A stretch of DNA of 64,000 bases from Campylobacter pinnipediorum subsp. caledonicus (lineage in GTDB: Bacteria; Campylobacterota; Campylobacteria; Campylobacterales; Campylobacteraceae). A program made the position numbers and the translations under genes. The notes beneath the pieces are model-generated. The model searched no databases. It saw only the letters and a program-made list of their open reading frames with translations, and was not told the DNA's origin. The stretch spans positions 1,178,001-1,242,000 of the forward strand of contig NZ_CP017258.1 in assembly GCF_002022005.1 (NCBI RefSeq), written 5' to 3'. Of this stretch, positions 54,195 through 64,000 are shown in pieces (position 1 is the stretch's first letter; each line of letters begins with the position of its first letter).

Positions 54195-55457
54195 TTACCA
54201 ATCTATTGATTGAATTTTTCCTATTTTTAGTGGAAATTGAAAACTTTTATTTTCATTAATCCTAATAACACCTAACGAACTTTGGCTTCCAATTTGTTTT
54301 ATAAATACTACGCTTTCTCCATCGCTTGAAAATCTAGGATAATTATTTTTTCCATTTGCCGTTAGTTGTCTTATAAAGTCTGTTTTTGTTGATATCATAT
54401 AGATATTAAATGAATTACTTGGATCGCTACTATTTTCTCTACTAGAATAAACTATGTAATTTCCATAAGTAGTTACTGAATTGTTATTTTTTCCATGAAA
54501 GACCATTTGCTCAACACTTTTTGTATATATATCTGTAGCAAAAATATTTGGATAACCAAGTCTGTCAGATACAAAAACAATCCTGCTGTCGTTATCAACA
54601 AAGTTGCCATTTACATCTATGCCGATATAATTTGTTACTTGATTTAAGCTTTTAGTTTTTAAATCATATACATAAATATCTGGCTGATCTTGTGGAGCCA
54701 TCGTTAATAAAATTTTTTGACCATCCTTGCTAACATCTGAAGCAATTAACATACCATTGCTATCAATTATTTTTGTTTTATTTCCATTAGTTAGATTGTA
54801 TCTAAAAAGCGTAGGTTTATTATTTACATATCCAGTGTAGTAAAATATGCTTTGTTCTTTATTGCCCCATTTTGGAAAAATATTTAATTTACCACCTATT
54901 ATTGTTTTTTGATATGTCAATGTATAGTCAGCCACAACTATATCACTCTCTTTTGCTGATGTGTATTTTGAAAAAATTATAAATTTTTCCATCCATTCAA
55001 CAGATGGTAGATTTAGCTCTTTTGTTAGATCAACTATACTTTTGTGAGCTAAAAATGGATATTTTTCACCATTTAAAAGATAATTTTTTTGATACTTAGT
55101 TAAACCTGTTTTTGCGTCTATAAGTTTTGTTTGGAGTGTTATATCAGAATCGATAGAACCTTGTAGGGCATATCTAAATATAAATTGAGTTCCATCGTTT
55201 AATACATTTGTTAATTCATCACCTTCAAAGTTGGCAATATTTTCACTTTTAATGATTTCAAAATCAGCACTAACTTTTAAATCCCCAAGCATAATTTTAA
55301 AAAATTTCTCTTTTAAATTAAGATCTTGCATATTCTCACTAGCATCTTGAAGTGCTATTTTTGGCAATGCAATGCCTTGATTTATAACAGATATTGTTGC
55401 ATCAGAAGCAAACATAAATGTTAACATAATATGTAAAGCTAAAATAATTTTCTTCAT
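54195..55457 (-). CDS. tolB: Tol-Pal protein TolB
   Basis: A 420-residue periplasmic protein: signal peptide (residues 1-18), N-terminal alpha/beta domain, then a six-bladed propeller with repeats such as GQKILLTMAPQDQPDIYVYDL, RIVFVSDRLGYPNIFATDIY and NNYPRFSSDGESVVFIKQ. It links TolA to Pal at the outer membrane. A hairpin in the 101-base gap after tolA suggests separate or attenuated transcription. Confidence 0.93.
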   Translation of the reverse strand: MKKIILALHIMLTFMFASDATISVINQGIALPKIALQDASENMQDLNLKEKFFKIMLGDLKVSADFEIIKSENIANFEGDELTNVLNDGTQFIFRYALQGSIDSDITLQTKLIDAKTGLTKYQKNYLLNGEKYPFLAHKSIVDLTKELNLPSVEWMEKFIIFSKYTSAKESDIVVADYTLTYQKTIIGGKLNIFPKWGNKEQSIFYYTGYVNNKPTLFRYNLTNGNKTKIIDSNGMLIASDVSKDGQKILLTMAPQDQPDIYVYDLKTKSLNQVTNYIGIDVNGNFVDNDSRIVFVSDRLGYPNIFATDIYTKSVEQMVFHGKNNNSVTTYGNYIVYSSRENSSDPSNSFNIYMISTKTDFIRQLTANGKNNYPRFSSDGESVVFIKQIGSQSSLGVIRINENKSFQFPLKIGKIQSIDW

Positions 55458-55489
55458 ATATACTCCATTTTATTTTTTTATATCGTATA

Positions 55490-55512
55490 AAAAATATCCT
55501 TTTGTAAGGATA
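55490..55512 (-). terminator. Hairpin with T tract between tolA and tolB
   Basis: On the minus strand, TATCCTT-ACAA-AAGGATA is followed directly by TTTTTTATA, 47 bases after the tolA stop. It is a classic but short terminator, or an attenuator within the tol operon. Confidence 0.65.
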
Positions 55513-55558
55513 AAATATAGTAATATTTTAGTCTTTTATTTTAAATAATAAATTTCTT

Positions 55559-56356
55559 TTACAGCTTATCTTCTAAAAATAAATTTAAAGATATACTTCT
55601 ATTGTTGTTTGAATGCGGAAATTTTTCTGTGGTTAACTTGTTTAAGAATTTTCTTACTTTTTTATTGAAATTATCATCAAGAGATAGCTTTATTATTTCA
55701 TAATTAAAATTTCCGTAAGCGTCTATTAGAATTTTTATAAGAGCCTTATTATCGGAATCAGCCTTATAGCTTCTCCAAGCTCTTTCAATTTGATTTTGTA
55801 TAGCACCTAGTAATGGATCATATGTTCCAGTACTTTGACTTTCTGGAGTTTTTGCTACTTCGTCTATTTTTAAACTTTCTATGATATTTGTCGCTTTGTT
55901 TATTTTTGTTGTTGAGTTTTTTTTCTCATCTTTTTTTCTGCTTTGTATTTTTGTACTTTTTTTCTCTTTTTGCTGTAATTGTTTTGTATCTATATCTTTA
56001 AATAAGTCTTTTAAACTAGGTTTTTTTTCACTAACTACAACTTGCTCTTCTTCTTTTTGTGCTGCCTGTGTTGTTTGTTTATTTGTGGTGTTTGTTTTTT
56101 CTTTTTCTTCTTGCTTCTTTTCAGGTTGATCTTCTTTTGCTATTTCTTTTTCTTCTTTCTTTTCTGGTGCTTTTATCTCAGTTGATAACTCTTGTTCTAC
56201 GATCATAACATCCATAAAAGAATCTTTTTTATCTGTGTATTTTTTAATTGGATCTGTAAAAGTTGAAATATTTATTAAAATAATAGCAACAATACTTACA
56301 TATAAGCAAAGAGAAACCAAAAAAGAGCTTATTGTGGGAAATTTAAAATTTAACAT
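55559..56356 (-). CDS. tolA: TolA-like protein of the Tol-Pal system
   Basis: A 265-residue inner-membrane protein: N-terminal span (about residues 10-31), a Lys/Glu/Gln-rich helical stretch (about 55-155), and a TonB-family-like C-terminal domain (about 185-265) that opens with GAIQNQIERAWRSYK. It couples the TolQR motor to TolB/Pal during envelope constriction. It lies between tolR and tolB, the standard order. Confidence 0.88.
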   Translation of the reverse strand: MLNFKFPTISSFLVSLCLYVSIVAIILINISTFTDPIKKYTDKKDSFMDVMIVEQELSTEIKAPEKKEEKEIAKEDQPEKKQEEKEKTNTTNKQTTQAAQKEEEQVVVSEKKPSLKDLFKDIDTKQLQQKEKKSTKIQSRKKDEKKNSTTKINKATNIIESLKIDEVAKTPESQSTGTYDPLLGAIQNQIERAWRSYKADSDNKALIKILIDAYGNFNYEIIKLSLDDNFNKKVRKFLNKLTTEKFPHSNNNRSISLNLFLEDKL

Positions 56357-56364
56357 AAAGTTAT

Positions 56365-56769
56365 TTAATTTGTTTGCAATGCTACTTTGGTAAATCCGGA
56401 GTTTTTAAGCGTTTTTAACGCAAACATAACATCATCATATTTTAGATTTTTATCGGCTTTTATGTAAACCGGCGAGTTTTTCTCATACTTTTGCCCAATT
56501 AACAATATATTATCTGGAAATTCTTCTAAAGACATTTTATGCTGTTCTATTTTAATTTCACGTTTTTCATTTATAAAAACGGTCAAATCTTTTTGTAAGG
56601 TATTTGATGACTTTGTTTTAGAACCGGTTGGCAAGTTGATATCTTCTTGATAAACTATAGTTGGCATAGTAACCATTAATATAGCTAATAATACAAGCAT
56701 AATATCAACAAGTGGTGTTATGTTTAATTCTGGCACATCATCATCAAATTTAAAATCAGCCAATTTCAT
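56365..56769 (-). CDS. tolR: TolR/ExbD-family protein
   Basis: A 134-residue single-span protein with LNITPLVDIMLVLLAILMV (about residues 15-33) and its proton-path Asp (D22 or so). Tol context decides TolR over ExbD. It overlaps tolQ by 14 bases. A second, different member of this family is the ExbD at 10.5 kb. Confidence 0.92.
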   Translation of the reverse strand: MKLADFKFDDDVPELNITPLVDIMLVLLAILMVTMPTIVYQEDINLPTGSKTKSSNTLQKDLTVFINEKREIKIEQHKMSLEEFPDNILLIGQKYEKNSPVYIKADKNLKYDDVMFALKTLKNSGFTKVALQTN

Positions 56770-57334
56770 CCTTTATACCAAGTATTACATCGGCTTGACG
56801 CTGCAAAACACCTATAAGTTCATATGCTTTTCTTTTTATTAGAAGATTGAAAGTATATGCTGGTATAGCGACAAATATTCCAGCCCCAGTAGCGATAAGT
56901 GCTTCTGATATAGCAGGAGCGATAACATTTAAAGATGTATTAGCACTACTTCCTAAATTAGAAAATGTTTCTAAAATAGACACTACGGTTCCAAAAAGAC
57001 CTATAAATGGAGATGTAGATGCAATAATTCCAAGCCATACTAGACCGCTAGTTGACTTTCTTTCAGCTAAATTTAAAGCTATATTTAGCTTTTCTTTTGT
57101 TAAGCCATTTGAAATAAATTTCTTAAAAAAAGAATCTCTTGGTAAATTTTTAGCACCCATCAACAAAGACTCAAGAGCATTTTGTTCTTTTCTTTGAAAT
57201 GCTCCAAGTCCTGTCATTCTAGAAAATAATATTGTAAAACTTATTATAAAATATAAAGAAAGCCAAGATAATACAAATATGGTTATAAAGCTACTCTTAG
57301 AAAAATAGTTTAAAACAATATCTATAGATGTCAT
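56756..57334 (-). CDS. tolQ: TolQ/ExbB-family proton channel protein
   Basis: A 192-residue protein with three membrane spans; the conserved block STSPFIGLFGTVVSILETF and the following SEALIATGAGIFVAIPAYTF are typical. It works with TolR and TolA. It shares its first base with the atpC stop, so the ATP synthase and Tol genes are transcribed together. Confidence 0.93.
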   Translation of the reverse strand: MTSIDIVLNYFSKSSFITIFVLSWLSLYFIISFTILFSRMTGLGAFQRKEQNALESLLMGAKNLPRDSFFKKFISNGLTKEKLNIALNLAERKSTSGLVWLGIIASTSPFIGLFGTVVSILETFSNLGSSANTSLNVIAPAISEALIATGAGIFVAIPAYTFNLLIKRKAYELIGVLQRQADVILGIKDEIG

Positions 57335-57723
57335 TACTTATTTCTCGCAATATTTTCCATTTTTGATATAGTAGCAGCAAATGCATTTTTATCACTACTT
57401 ATACTATTAAATAACTCCTTAGCTTTATTTAGCGAATCAGATAAATCACTTTCGCTATTTCCTGATATATAAACAGCACCATCTGCAAGTATAGTTACTT
57501 TTTCTTCATCTATCTTAGCATAACCCCAATTTATAGCAACTATATCGTGCTTGTTATCCAAATCTTGTATGTCTATTATGCCTGCTTGAAGAAGTGAAAC
57601 CAAGGAAGCATGACTTGGTAAAACACCAAATTCGCCATCGCTTCCAGGCAGTACAACACTACTTACATCGCCAGAAAAAACTTGCCCTTGAGGTGTAACT
57701 ATTTCTAAATGTAATTTATTCAT
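57334..57723 (-). CDS. atpC: ATP synthase epsilon subunit
   Basis: A 129-residue F1 subunit with the start LHLEIVTPQGQVFSGDVSSVVLPGSDGEFGVLPSHASLVSLL, the beta-sandwich domain, and a C-terminal helical part (about 90-129). It regulates ATP hydrolysis. It follows atpD by 19 bases. Confidence 0.96.
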   Translation of the reverse strand: MNKLHLEIVTPQGQVFSGDVSSVVLPGSDGEFGVLPSHASLVSLLQAGIIDIQDLDNKHDIVAINWGYAKIDEEKVTILADGAVYISGNSESDLSDSLNKAKELFNSISSDKNAFAATISKMENIARNK

Positions 57724-57742
57724 TTATGCTTCCTTTTTAGGC

Positions 57743-59140
<1,398 letters not shown>

Positions 59141-59154
59141 TTATACTCCTTATC

Positions 59155-60042
59155 TTATTTCATTGACTCAACACCACTTATTATCTCAATAAGTTCGGTG
59201 GTTATGGATTCTTGTCTAGCTTTGTTGTAAGCTAGGTTTAACTGCTTAACTCTTTCTTTAGCGTTATTTGTTGCATTGTCCATAGCTTGCATTCTTGCAC
59301 TATGTTCAGCGGCTAATGAGTCAACCAGTGAAAAATACATATTGTATTCAAAATATTTTTTAAGCAATTCATCTAAAATTTTTGAACTACCATCTTCAGG
59401 TTCAAATTCTATCAATGAATCTGTCTTTACATCAGATGTTTTTGGTGGCTCTATCGGCGCAATATCTGTAATTTTTATCTCTTGCGAAATCATATTTTTA
59501 TAGCCGTTATGAACCAATATTATCTTATCTGTTACACCATTTATAAAATCATTTATAGCATCTTGTATAATTTCCTGAGATTTTTCATATGTTGGAGAAG
59601 AGCTAACACCTGCATGCTTTTTAAGTAGCTCAACACCTTGAAAATTAAAAAACTCAATGCCTTTTTTTCCAACAGCACGCAAACGAACTTTTGCATTTTG
59701 TGATTTATATTCTTCTACTAATCTTCTCACATTTTTAATGGTTTGAACATTAAATCCGCCACACAATCCTTTGTCTGCGGTAACAAAAATAATATCTACC
59801 TTTTCAACTTTCTTAGAAATATTGAAAAAATTACTTTCATTTGCAACTGCTGTATATTGGTTTATTTTATATGCTATTTCTGATAAAACCTCATTTATTT
59901 TAAGAGCATAAACTCTAGACTTTCTCGCCGCCTCTTCTGCTTTTCTAAGTTTTGCAGTAGAGACAAGCTTCATAGCTCGAGTAGTCTTTTGAGTATTTTG
60001 AACACTCTTAATTTTTCTTTTTATATCTTTTAAATTTGACAT
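59155..60042 (-). CDS. atpG: ATP synthase gamma subunit
   Basis: A 295-residue F1 rotor stalk. The N-terminal [30 protein letters not shown] and the C-terminal [37 protein letters not shown] are diagnostic. It lies 14 bases before atpD. Confidence 0.97.
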   Translation of the reverse strand: MSNLKDIKRKIKSVQNTQKTTRAMKLVSTAKLRKAEEAARKSRVYALKINEVLSEIAYKINQYTAVANESNFFNISKKVEKVDIIFVTADKGLCGGFNVQTIKNVRRLVEEYKSQNAKVRLRAVGKKGIEFFNFQGVELLKKHAGVSSSPTYEKSQEIIQDAINDFINGVTDKIILVHNGYKNMISQEIKITDIAPIEPPKTSDVKTDSLIEFEPEDGSSKILDELLKKYFEYNMYFSLVDSLAAEHSARMQAMDNATNNAKERVKQLNLAYNKARQESITTELIEIISGVESMK

Positions 60043-60051
60043 TTTTTAGCC

Positions 60052-61569
60052 TTAATTAGAAGAAAAAGTCGCTTTAAACTCTTTAATTACTTTATGTAAA
60101 ATCTCTTCTAGCTCTTTATCTATTGCTTTTTTTGTTCTTATTTGTTCAAAAATTTCTGGTGATTTTGCTTCAACATAAGGATATAATTCAGCTTCAAATT
60201 TTGTAACACTTGAAGTTTCAATATCATCAAGATATCCTTTAGAACCAGCAAATATTATCAATACTTGATTCTCAACAGGAAGTGGAGAATAAGGAGGTTG
60301 TTTTAAAACTTCAACCATTTTTTGTCCACGCTCTAGCTGCTTTCTCGAACTTTCATCAAGATCACTTGCAAATTGAGCAAATGCTTGAAGCTCACGATAT
60401 TGGGCGAGGTCTAGTCTTAAATTTCCAGAAACTTGTTTAGTAGCCTTTATCTGTGCTGAACCACCAACCCTTGAAACAGAAAGTCCAACGTTGATAGCAG
60501 GGCGAATTCCTGAGTTAAACAAGTCTGATTCTAAGAATATCTGACCATCTGTTATTGATATAACGTTTGTTGGTATATATGCAGAAACGTCACCAGCTTG
60601 TGTTTCTATGATAGGTAAAGCTGTTAAAGAACCAGCACCAAGCTCATCATTTAGTTTACTAGCTCTTTCAAGCAATCTTGAGTGTAGATAAAATACATCT
60701 CCCGGATAAGCTTCACGACCTGGAGGACGACGTAAAATAAGAGACATTTCACGATATGCTACAGCGTGTTTTGATAAATCATCATATATAATCAATGCAT
60801 GACGAGAGTTATCTCTAAAATATTCACCCATTGTTACACCAGCATATGGTGCAAGATATTGTAATGCAGCGGCATCACTTGCACCAGCACTTACAACGAT
60901 AGTGTAGTCCATAGCTCCATATTCTTCAAGTTTTTTTACAACTTGTGCAACTGTTGATTGCTTTTGACCTATGGCAACATATATACATACTACATCTTGA
61001 CCTCTTTGGTTTATTATAGTATCTATCGCAACAGTTGTTTTTCCTGTTTGTCTATCGCCAATTATTAATTCACGTTGTCCACGACCTATCGGAACAAGTG
61101 CATCAATAGCTTTAATACCTGTTTGAAGAGGCTCGTGAACTGATTTTCTAGCCATAATTCCCTTAGCTTTTTCTTCAACGAATCTAGTTTCTGTAGCTTC
61201 TATTGGTCCTTTTGCATCTATAGGTTCACCAAGTGCATTTACAACACGACCTATTAGAGCATCACCAACTGGAACACGAAGTAGCTTTTTTAATCTTTTT
61301 ACAGATGTTCCTTCTGAAATAGTATTTGTTTTACCAAGTACAACTATACCAACACTACTTTCTTCAAGGTTAAGAGCCATTCCTCTTTCGCCACTTTCAA
61401 ATTCAACCATCTCGCCAGCCATAATGTTTTTAAGTCCATAAACATTTGCAACACCATCAGCAACAGATATAACCTTACCTGTCTCTTCAACATCGATATT
61501 TAATTCAAAATTTTCAATTCTCTCTTTGATGATAGTGCTAATTTCATCAGCTTTATTTTTAACACTCAC
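60052..61569 (-). CDS. atpA: ATP synthase alpha subunit
   Basis: A 505-residue F1 subunit with Walker A GDRQTGKT (about residues 169-176), [21 protein letters not shown], and [31 protein letters not shown]. Complete and of normal length. Confidence 0.98.
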   Translation of the reverse strand: MSVKNKADEISTIIKERIENFELNIDVEETGKVISVADGVANVYGLKNIMAGEMVEFESGERGMALNLEESSVGIVVLGKTNTISEGTSVKRLKKLLRVPVGDALIGRVVNALGEPIDAKGPIEATETRFVEEKAKGIMARKSVHEPLQTGIKAIDALVPIGRGQRELIIGDRQTGKTTVAIDTIINQRGQDVVCIYVAIGQKQSTVAQVVKKLEEYGAMDYTIVVSAGASDAAALQYLAPYAGVTMGEYFRDNSRHALIIYDDLSKHAVAYREMSLILRRPPGREAYPGDVFYLHSRLLERASKLNDELGAGSLTALPIIETQAGDVSAYIPTNVISITDGQIFLESDLFNSGIRPAINVGLSVSRVGGSAQIKATKQVSGNLRLDLAQYRELQAFAQFASDLDESSRKQLERGQKMVEVLKQPPYSPLPVENQVLIIFAGSKGYLDDIETSSVTKFEAELYPYVEAKSPEIFEQIRTKKAIDKELEEILHKVIKEFKATFSSN

Positions 61570-61583
61570 GCGTATGCTCCTTC

Positions 61584-62114
61584 TTAAATTGCTTTTAATA
61601 TATATTCGTTAATTTGTGCCTTCAGTCTATCTACCGAAAAGCTAACCTCTATGCCTAATTCATCTAATTCTACTTTTATTCCATTGTATTTCTTTTTTAC
61701 AACATCAAGCTTAATGTTTGCATTAAACTTCTTTGAGAATTTCTCTTCTATATCCTCTTTTTGTTTATTGTCTAATTCAACTTCGCCATATATTTTACCA
61801 ATGTAAACATTTTGCATATTAGCTTTTTTTGTTTTTAGCTCAGCCAATATAGCTGGAATTAGTTCAAGTCTTTTATTTTTAGCTAACAATTTTATTAAAT
61901 TATTAAATTTATCATTACTACTTGTAGCCAATGATATTAAAAAATCAACTTTTAAATCATTTTTTAAAGCTGGCATAGTTATGATATTTTGAAATTTTTC
62001 ATTTTCAAAAGCACTAGATATATTTTCCAAATTCTCAATAAAAATATCCAAATCAGTTGAAGAAGAGCCATTTAAAATAGCTTTTACATATTTTTTTGCA
62101 ACTATTTCATTCAT
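61584..62114 (-). CDS. atpH: ATP synthase delta subunit
   Basis: A 176-residue stator subunit: the start [14 protein letters not shown], an N-terminal helical domain, and a C-terminal part with [32 protein letters not shown]. It shares a base with atpF. Confidence 0.93.
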   Translation of the reverse strand: MNEIVAKKYVKAILNGSSSTDLDIFIENLENISSAFENEKFQNIITMPALKNDLKVDFLISLATSSNDKFNNLIKLLAKNKRLELIPAILAELKTKKANMQNVYIGKIYGEVELDNKQKEDIEEKFSKKFNANIKLDVVKKKYNGIKVELDELGIEVSFSVDRLKAQINEYILKAI

Positions 62115-62626
62115 TATGCAACCTTTTTAAGTATTATATTTACAAGCTCTTTTTGATCTAATTTTAAATCTTTATTGTCAAATATGTTGTTTAATATTTC
62201 ATTTACTAGATTTTTAACCATCTTTCTTTCTTCAAATTCTTTTTGTTCTTTGAAACTTTTTTCTAGGTTTAAAATATCCAGTTCGCTCTCTTTTTTGATT
62301 TTTTCTTTTATAATAATAGCCTCTTTTTTAGCAGTTTCTATAAGATTTGCAGCATTTATTTTTGAGTCTTCAACTCTTCTTAATACTTCATCTCTTTTGT
62401 TGTTTGATGCTTTTAATTTTTCTTGTATGCTATCAAGTTTATTTGCTATTGAATTTATTCTATCTAGATACATTTGTTTCAAAGGTTTTGCTATAAAATA
62501 TAACAATATACCAAAAAATAATAAAAAATTAAGAGTTCTTTCTACTATATCATAGTTTGCATGTTCTGAAGATGCTAGCAAAAAAACAGGGGTCATAAAA
62601 AATAATATTTTATATTTTGAGATCAT
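62114..62626 (-). CDS. atpF: ATP synthase b subunit
   Basis: A 170-residue stator with a membrane segment (about residues 28-48) and a long charged coiled coil (about 50-150). An additional hydrophobic leader (residues 1-20) looks like a signal-type sequence, as seen in some epsilonproteobacteria. It is paired with the b'-type gene upstream (3-base gap). Subunits a and c are encoded elsewhere. Confidence 0.93.
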   Translation of the reverse strand: MISKYKILFFMTPVFLLASSEHANYDIVERTLNFLLFFGILLYFIAKPLKQMYLDRINSIANKLDSIQEKLKASNNKRDEVLRRVEDSKINAANLIETAKKEAIIIKEKIKKESELDILNLEKSFKEQKEFEERKMVKNLVNEILNNIFDNKDLKLDQKELVNIILKKVA

Positions 62627-62629
62627 GGT

Positions 62630-63052
62630 TTAAATCCTTGCTATTTTATTATTTAATATTTCTTTCAACTCAGGCACTTTCAGCATGAGTTCATTTTTTA
62701 ATGCATCTTTTTTGCTGTTTAATTCTTCTGTAAATTTTAAATATTCTTCTTCAAGATGTAATTTTTTTTGTTTTATTTCAGCTTGTGCTAATGTTTTTGA
62801 AGAATTTAAAGCTTCTTGTTTTATAGCATTTGCTTCATTTCTTGCATTTGAAATAATGCTTTGTATCTCTTGTTCGTAAACTCCAAGGTCGCTGTTATTT
62901 TTGTTAACACTATCCTCTTTATCTTTTATAAAAGTATTTCTGTCATCTAGAAATTTAAGCATTGGCTTATAAAGCAATGAATTTAAAACAGCAATTAGAA
63001 TCAGAAAAATAATAGCTGTTAAGATAACAAGACTAGGATTTATTTCTAACAT
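62630..63052 (-). CDS. atpF': ATP synthase b'-type subunit
   Basis: A 140-residue second stator subunit: an N-terminal membrane segment (about residues 8-27), then SLLYKPMLKFLDDRNTFIKD and a coiled coil. A strong GGAGG ribosome-binding site precedes the ATG. It heads the atp genes, 85 bases after parB. Confidence 0.92.
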   Translation of the reverse strand: MLEINPSLVILTAIIFLILIAVLNSLLYKPMLKFLDDRNTFIKDKEDSVNKNNSDLGVYEQEIQSIISNARNEANAIKQEALNSSKTLAQAEIKQKKLHLEEEYLKFTEELNSKKDALKNELMLKVPELKEILNNKIARI

Positions 63053-63137
63053 CTATCCTCCTTAATTTTTATAAATAATTTAAATTACCAATGATTTTAC
63101 AATAAAATACAAAAAAGTTATATTAAATTTTTGAAAA

Positions 63138-63995
63138 TTATTCTAATTTATCTAAAAATGCTTGAATTTGCGAAACATCTTTAAATTCTAAAATAACTTT
63201 TTTATTTTGAATTTTTGTTTTTATTTTAAAATTTTCAAGTGATTTTTTTAATCTTATTAGCTCATTTTGATGTTCAAATTCCACGCTTTGTTTTTTATTG
63301 GTTGACACGTTTTTGGTTTTTAGTTTTTTTACTAATTTTTCCGTGTCTCTAACGTTTAGTTTTTGACCGATTATTGTATCTACGATAAGTTTTTCATTCT
63401 CAGGACTTAAACCAACTATGATTTTAGCATGACCCTGGGAAAGTTTTTCTTCTACCAATAAATCCTGTGTTGAAGGAAGTAAGGTTAACAATCTCATTGT
63501 GTTTGTTATTTGTGTTCTTGACTTATGTAAGATATCAGCCAAAGCCTCTTGTGTGATTTGATATTCGTTTATCAGCTCTTTGTATGATAATGCAAGCTCT
63601 ATTGAGTTTAGGTTCTCTCTTTGTATATTTTCAATAAGAGCAAGTTCTCTTAGATTATTAGATTCTATATCGGCTATTATTGCTGAGATTTTTTCTTTGC
63701 CAAGAAGTTTTGTTGCCCTAAGTCTTCGCTCTCCTGCTATAAGCATATAGCCATCATCTTTTTGAATAACAACTATTGGTTGAATTAGTCCGTGTCTTTT
63801 TATGCTTTCGCTAAGTTCATCAAGTGCTTCTTTGTTGAAATTTTTTCTTGGTTGATATGGGTTATTTGATATAAGCGAGATATTTATTTGTTTTACTATG
63901 CTTTTATCGGTTTCAAATACTTTGTTGTAAGCGGCTTCAACATCGCTAAATACAACACCAAAATCTCTTCCGCCAAGTCCTGTTTTTTTTGCCAT
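63138..63995 (-). CDS. parB: Chromosome-partitioning protein ParB
   Basis: A 285-residue ParB/Spo0J protein. The CTP-binding motif GERRLRA is at residues 88-94, ENIQRENLN at 122-130, and the DNA-binding helix-turn-helix (TQEALADILHKSRTQITNTMRLL) around 148-170; a C-terminal dimerisation part follows. The ATG is preceded by TAATA, where an upstream parA-type gene could stop at 63998, but too little remains in the window to call it. No parS-like site was recognised. Confidence 0.96.
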   Translation of the reverse strand: MAKKTGLGGRDFGVVFSDVEAAYNKVFETDKSIVKQINISLISNNPYQPRKNFNKEALDELSESIKRHGLIQPIVVIQKDDGYMLIAGERRLRATKLLGKEKISAIIADIESNNLRELALIENIQRENLNSIELALSYKELINEYQITQEALADILHKSRTQITNTMRLLTLLPSTQDLLVEEKLSQGHAKIIVGLSPENEKLIVDTIIGQKLNVRDTEKLVKKLKTKNVSTNKKQSVEFEHQNELIRLKKSLENFKIKTKIQNKKVILEFKDVSQIQAFLDKLE

Positions 63996-64000
63996 TATTA

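Noticed and set aside
63996-64000. End of a parA gene
   Set aside because: A TAA is compatible with an upstream stop, but five bases cannot support a gene call.

Overview
This window is AT-rich (about 70% A+T) DNA from the chromosome of a Campylobacter species. It encodes a campylobacterial flagellar regulator/switch set (fliA-fliM-fliY), an HP0268-type nuclease, class II DAHP synthase, and an atp operon lacking atpB and atpE that sits between parB and tol-pal. From memory, many blocks match gene orders in C. jejuni (fliA/M/Y; the Cj0178-0182 iron block; the Cj0494-0500 trpC block; the Cj0300-0303 mod block; the Cj0456-0460 miaB/nusA block; the Cj0123-0128 accD block; the Cj0101-0118 atp/tol/fabD block). 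The blocks are joined differently here, so this looks like a different species. The species cannot be fixed from the sequence alone.

Layout. 1-4.4 kb (+): end of a small gene, fliA, fliM, fliY, a LOG-family protein and mnmA. 4.6-6.1 kb: a sodium:solute symporter. 6.1-11.6 kb: an iron/peptide uptake block, with an SbmA/BacA-like transporter divergent from a TonB-dependent receptor that is broken at three A tracts, followed by exbB, exbD and tonB. 11.6-13.5 kb (-): a tight three-gene operon (DUF2249-like protein, histidine-bearing membrane protein, MIP18/DUF59 protein) with a palindrome at its promoter. 13.5-16.5 kb: yqeY, ppx/gppA and a phosphate permease. 16.5-23.0 kb (-): a long overlapping operon from a coiled-coil membrane protein to selU. 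23-28.7 kb: a flavoprotein reductase, DAHP synthase, rarD, a small membrane protein, rseP and a YggS-type PLP protein. 28.8-33.6 kb (-): dsbA, the wreck of an autotransporter gene, then modC, a TOBE protein, modA and modE, with no modB permease. 33.2-37.6 kb: an acyltransferase, miaB and an HP0268-like gene, divergent from nusA; then an NlpE-like lipoprotein. 37.7-41.6 kb (-): proC, proA, a frameshifted proB and xth. 41.7-49.5 kb: a small HTH protein (+), then recO, dus, a membrane protein, dksA-like, rlmH, accD, a CysQ-like phosphatase, gltA and an antiporter (-). 49.7-64 kb (-): a TtcA-like protein, pfs, fabD and slyD; then cpoB-like, pal, tolB, tolA, tolR, tolQ, atpC-D-G-A-H-F-F' and parB.

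The most notable observations are (1) four single-base disruptions, all in poly-A tracts, three in the receptor gene and one in proB; (2) an internally deleted autotransporter pseudogene; (3) a molybdate transport operon without its permease gene; (4) the DUF2249/membrane/MIP18 operon as a poorly characterised, possibly nitric-oxide or Fe-S related, system; (5) a TtcA-like protein lacking part of the usual Fe-S cysteine set. No tRNA, rRNA, CRISPR array or insertion sequence was seen. Start sites were chosen from visible ribosome-binding sites where possible; TTG and GTG starts are common.
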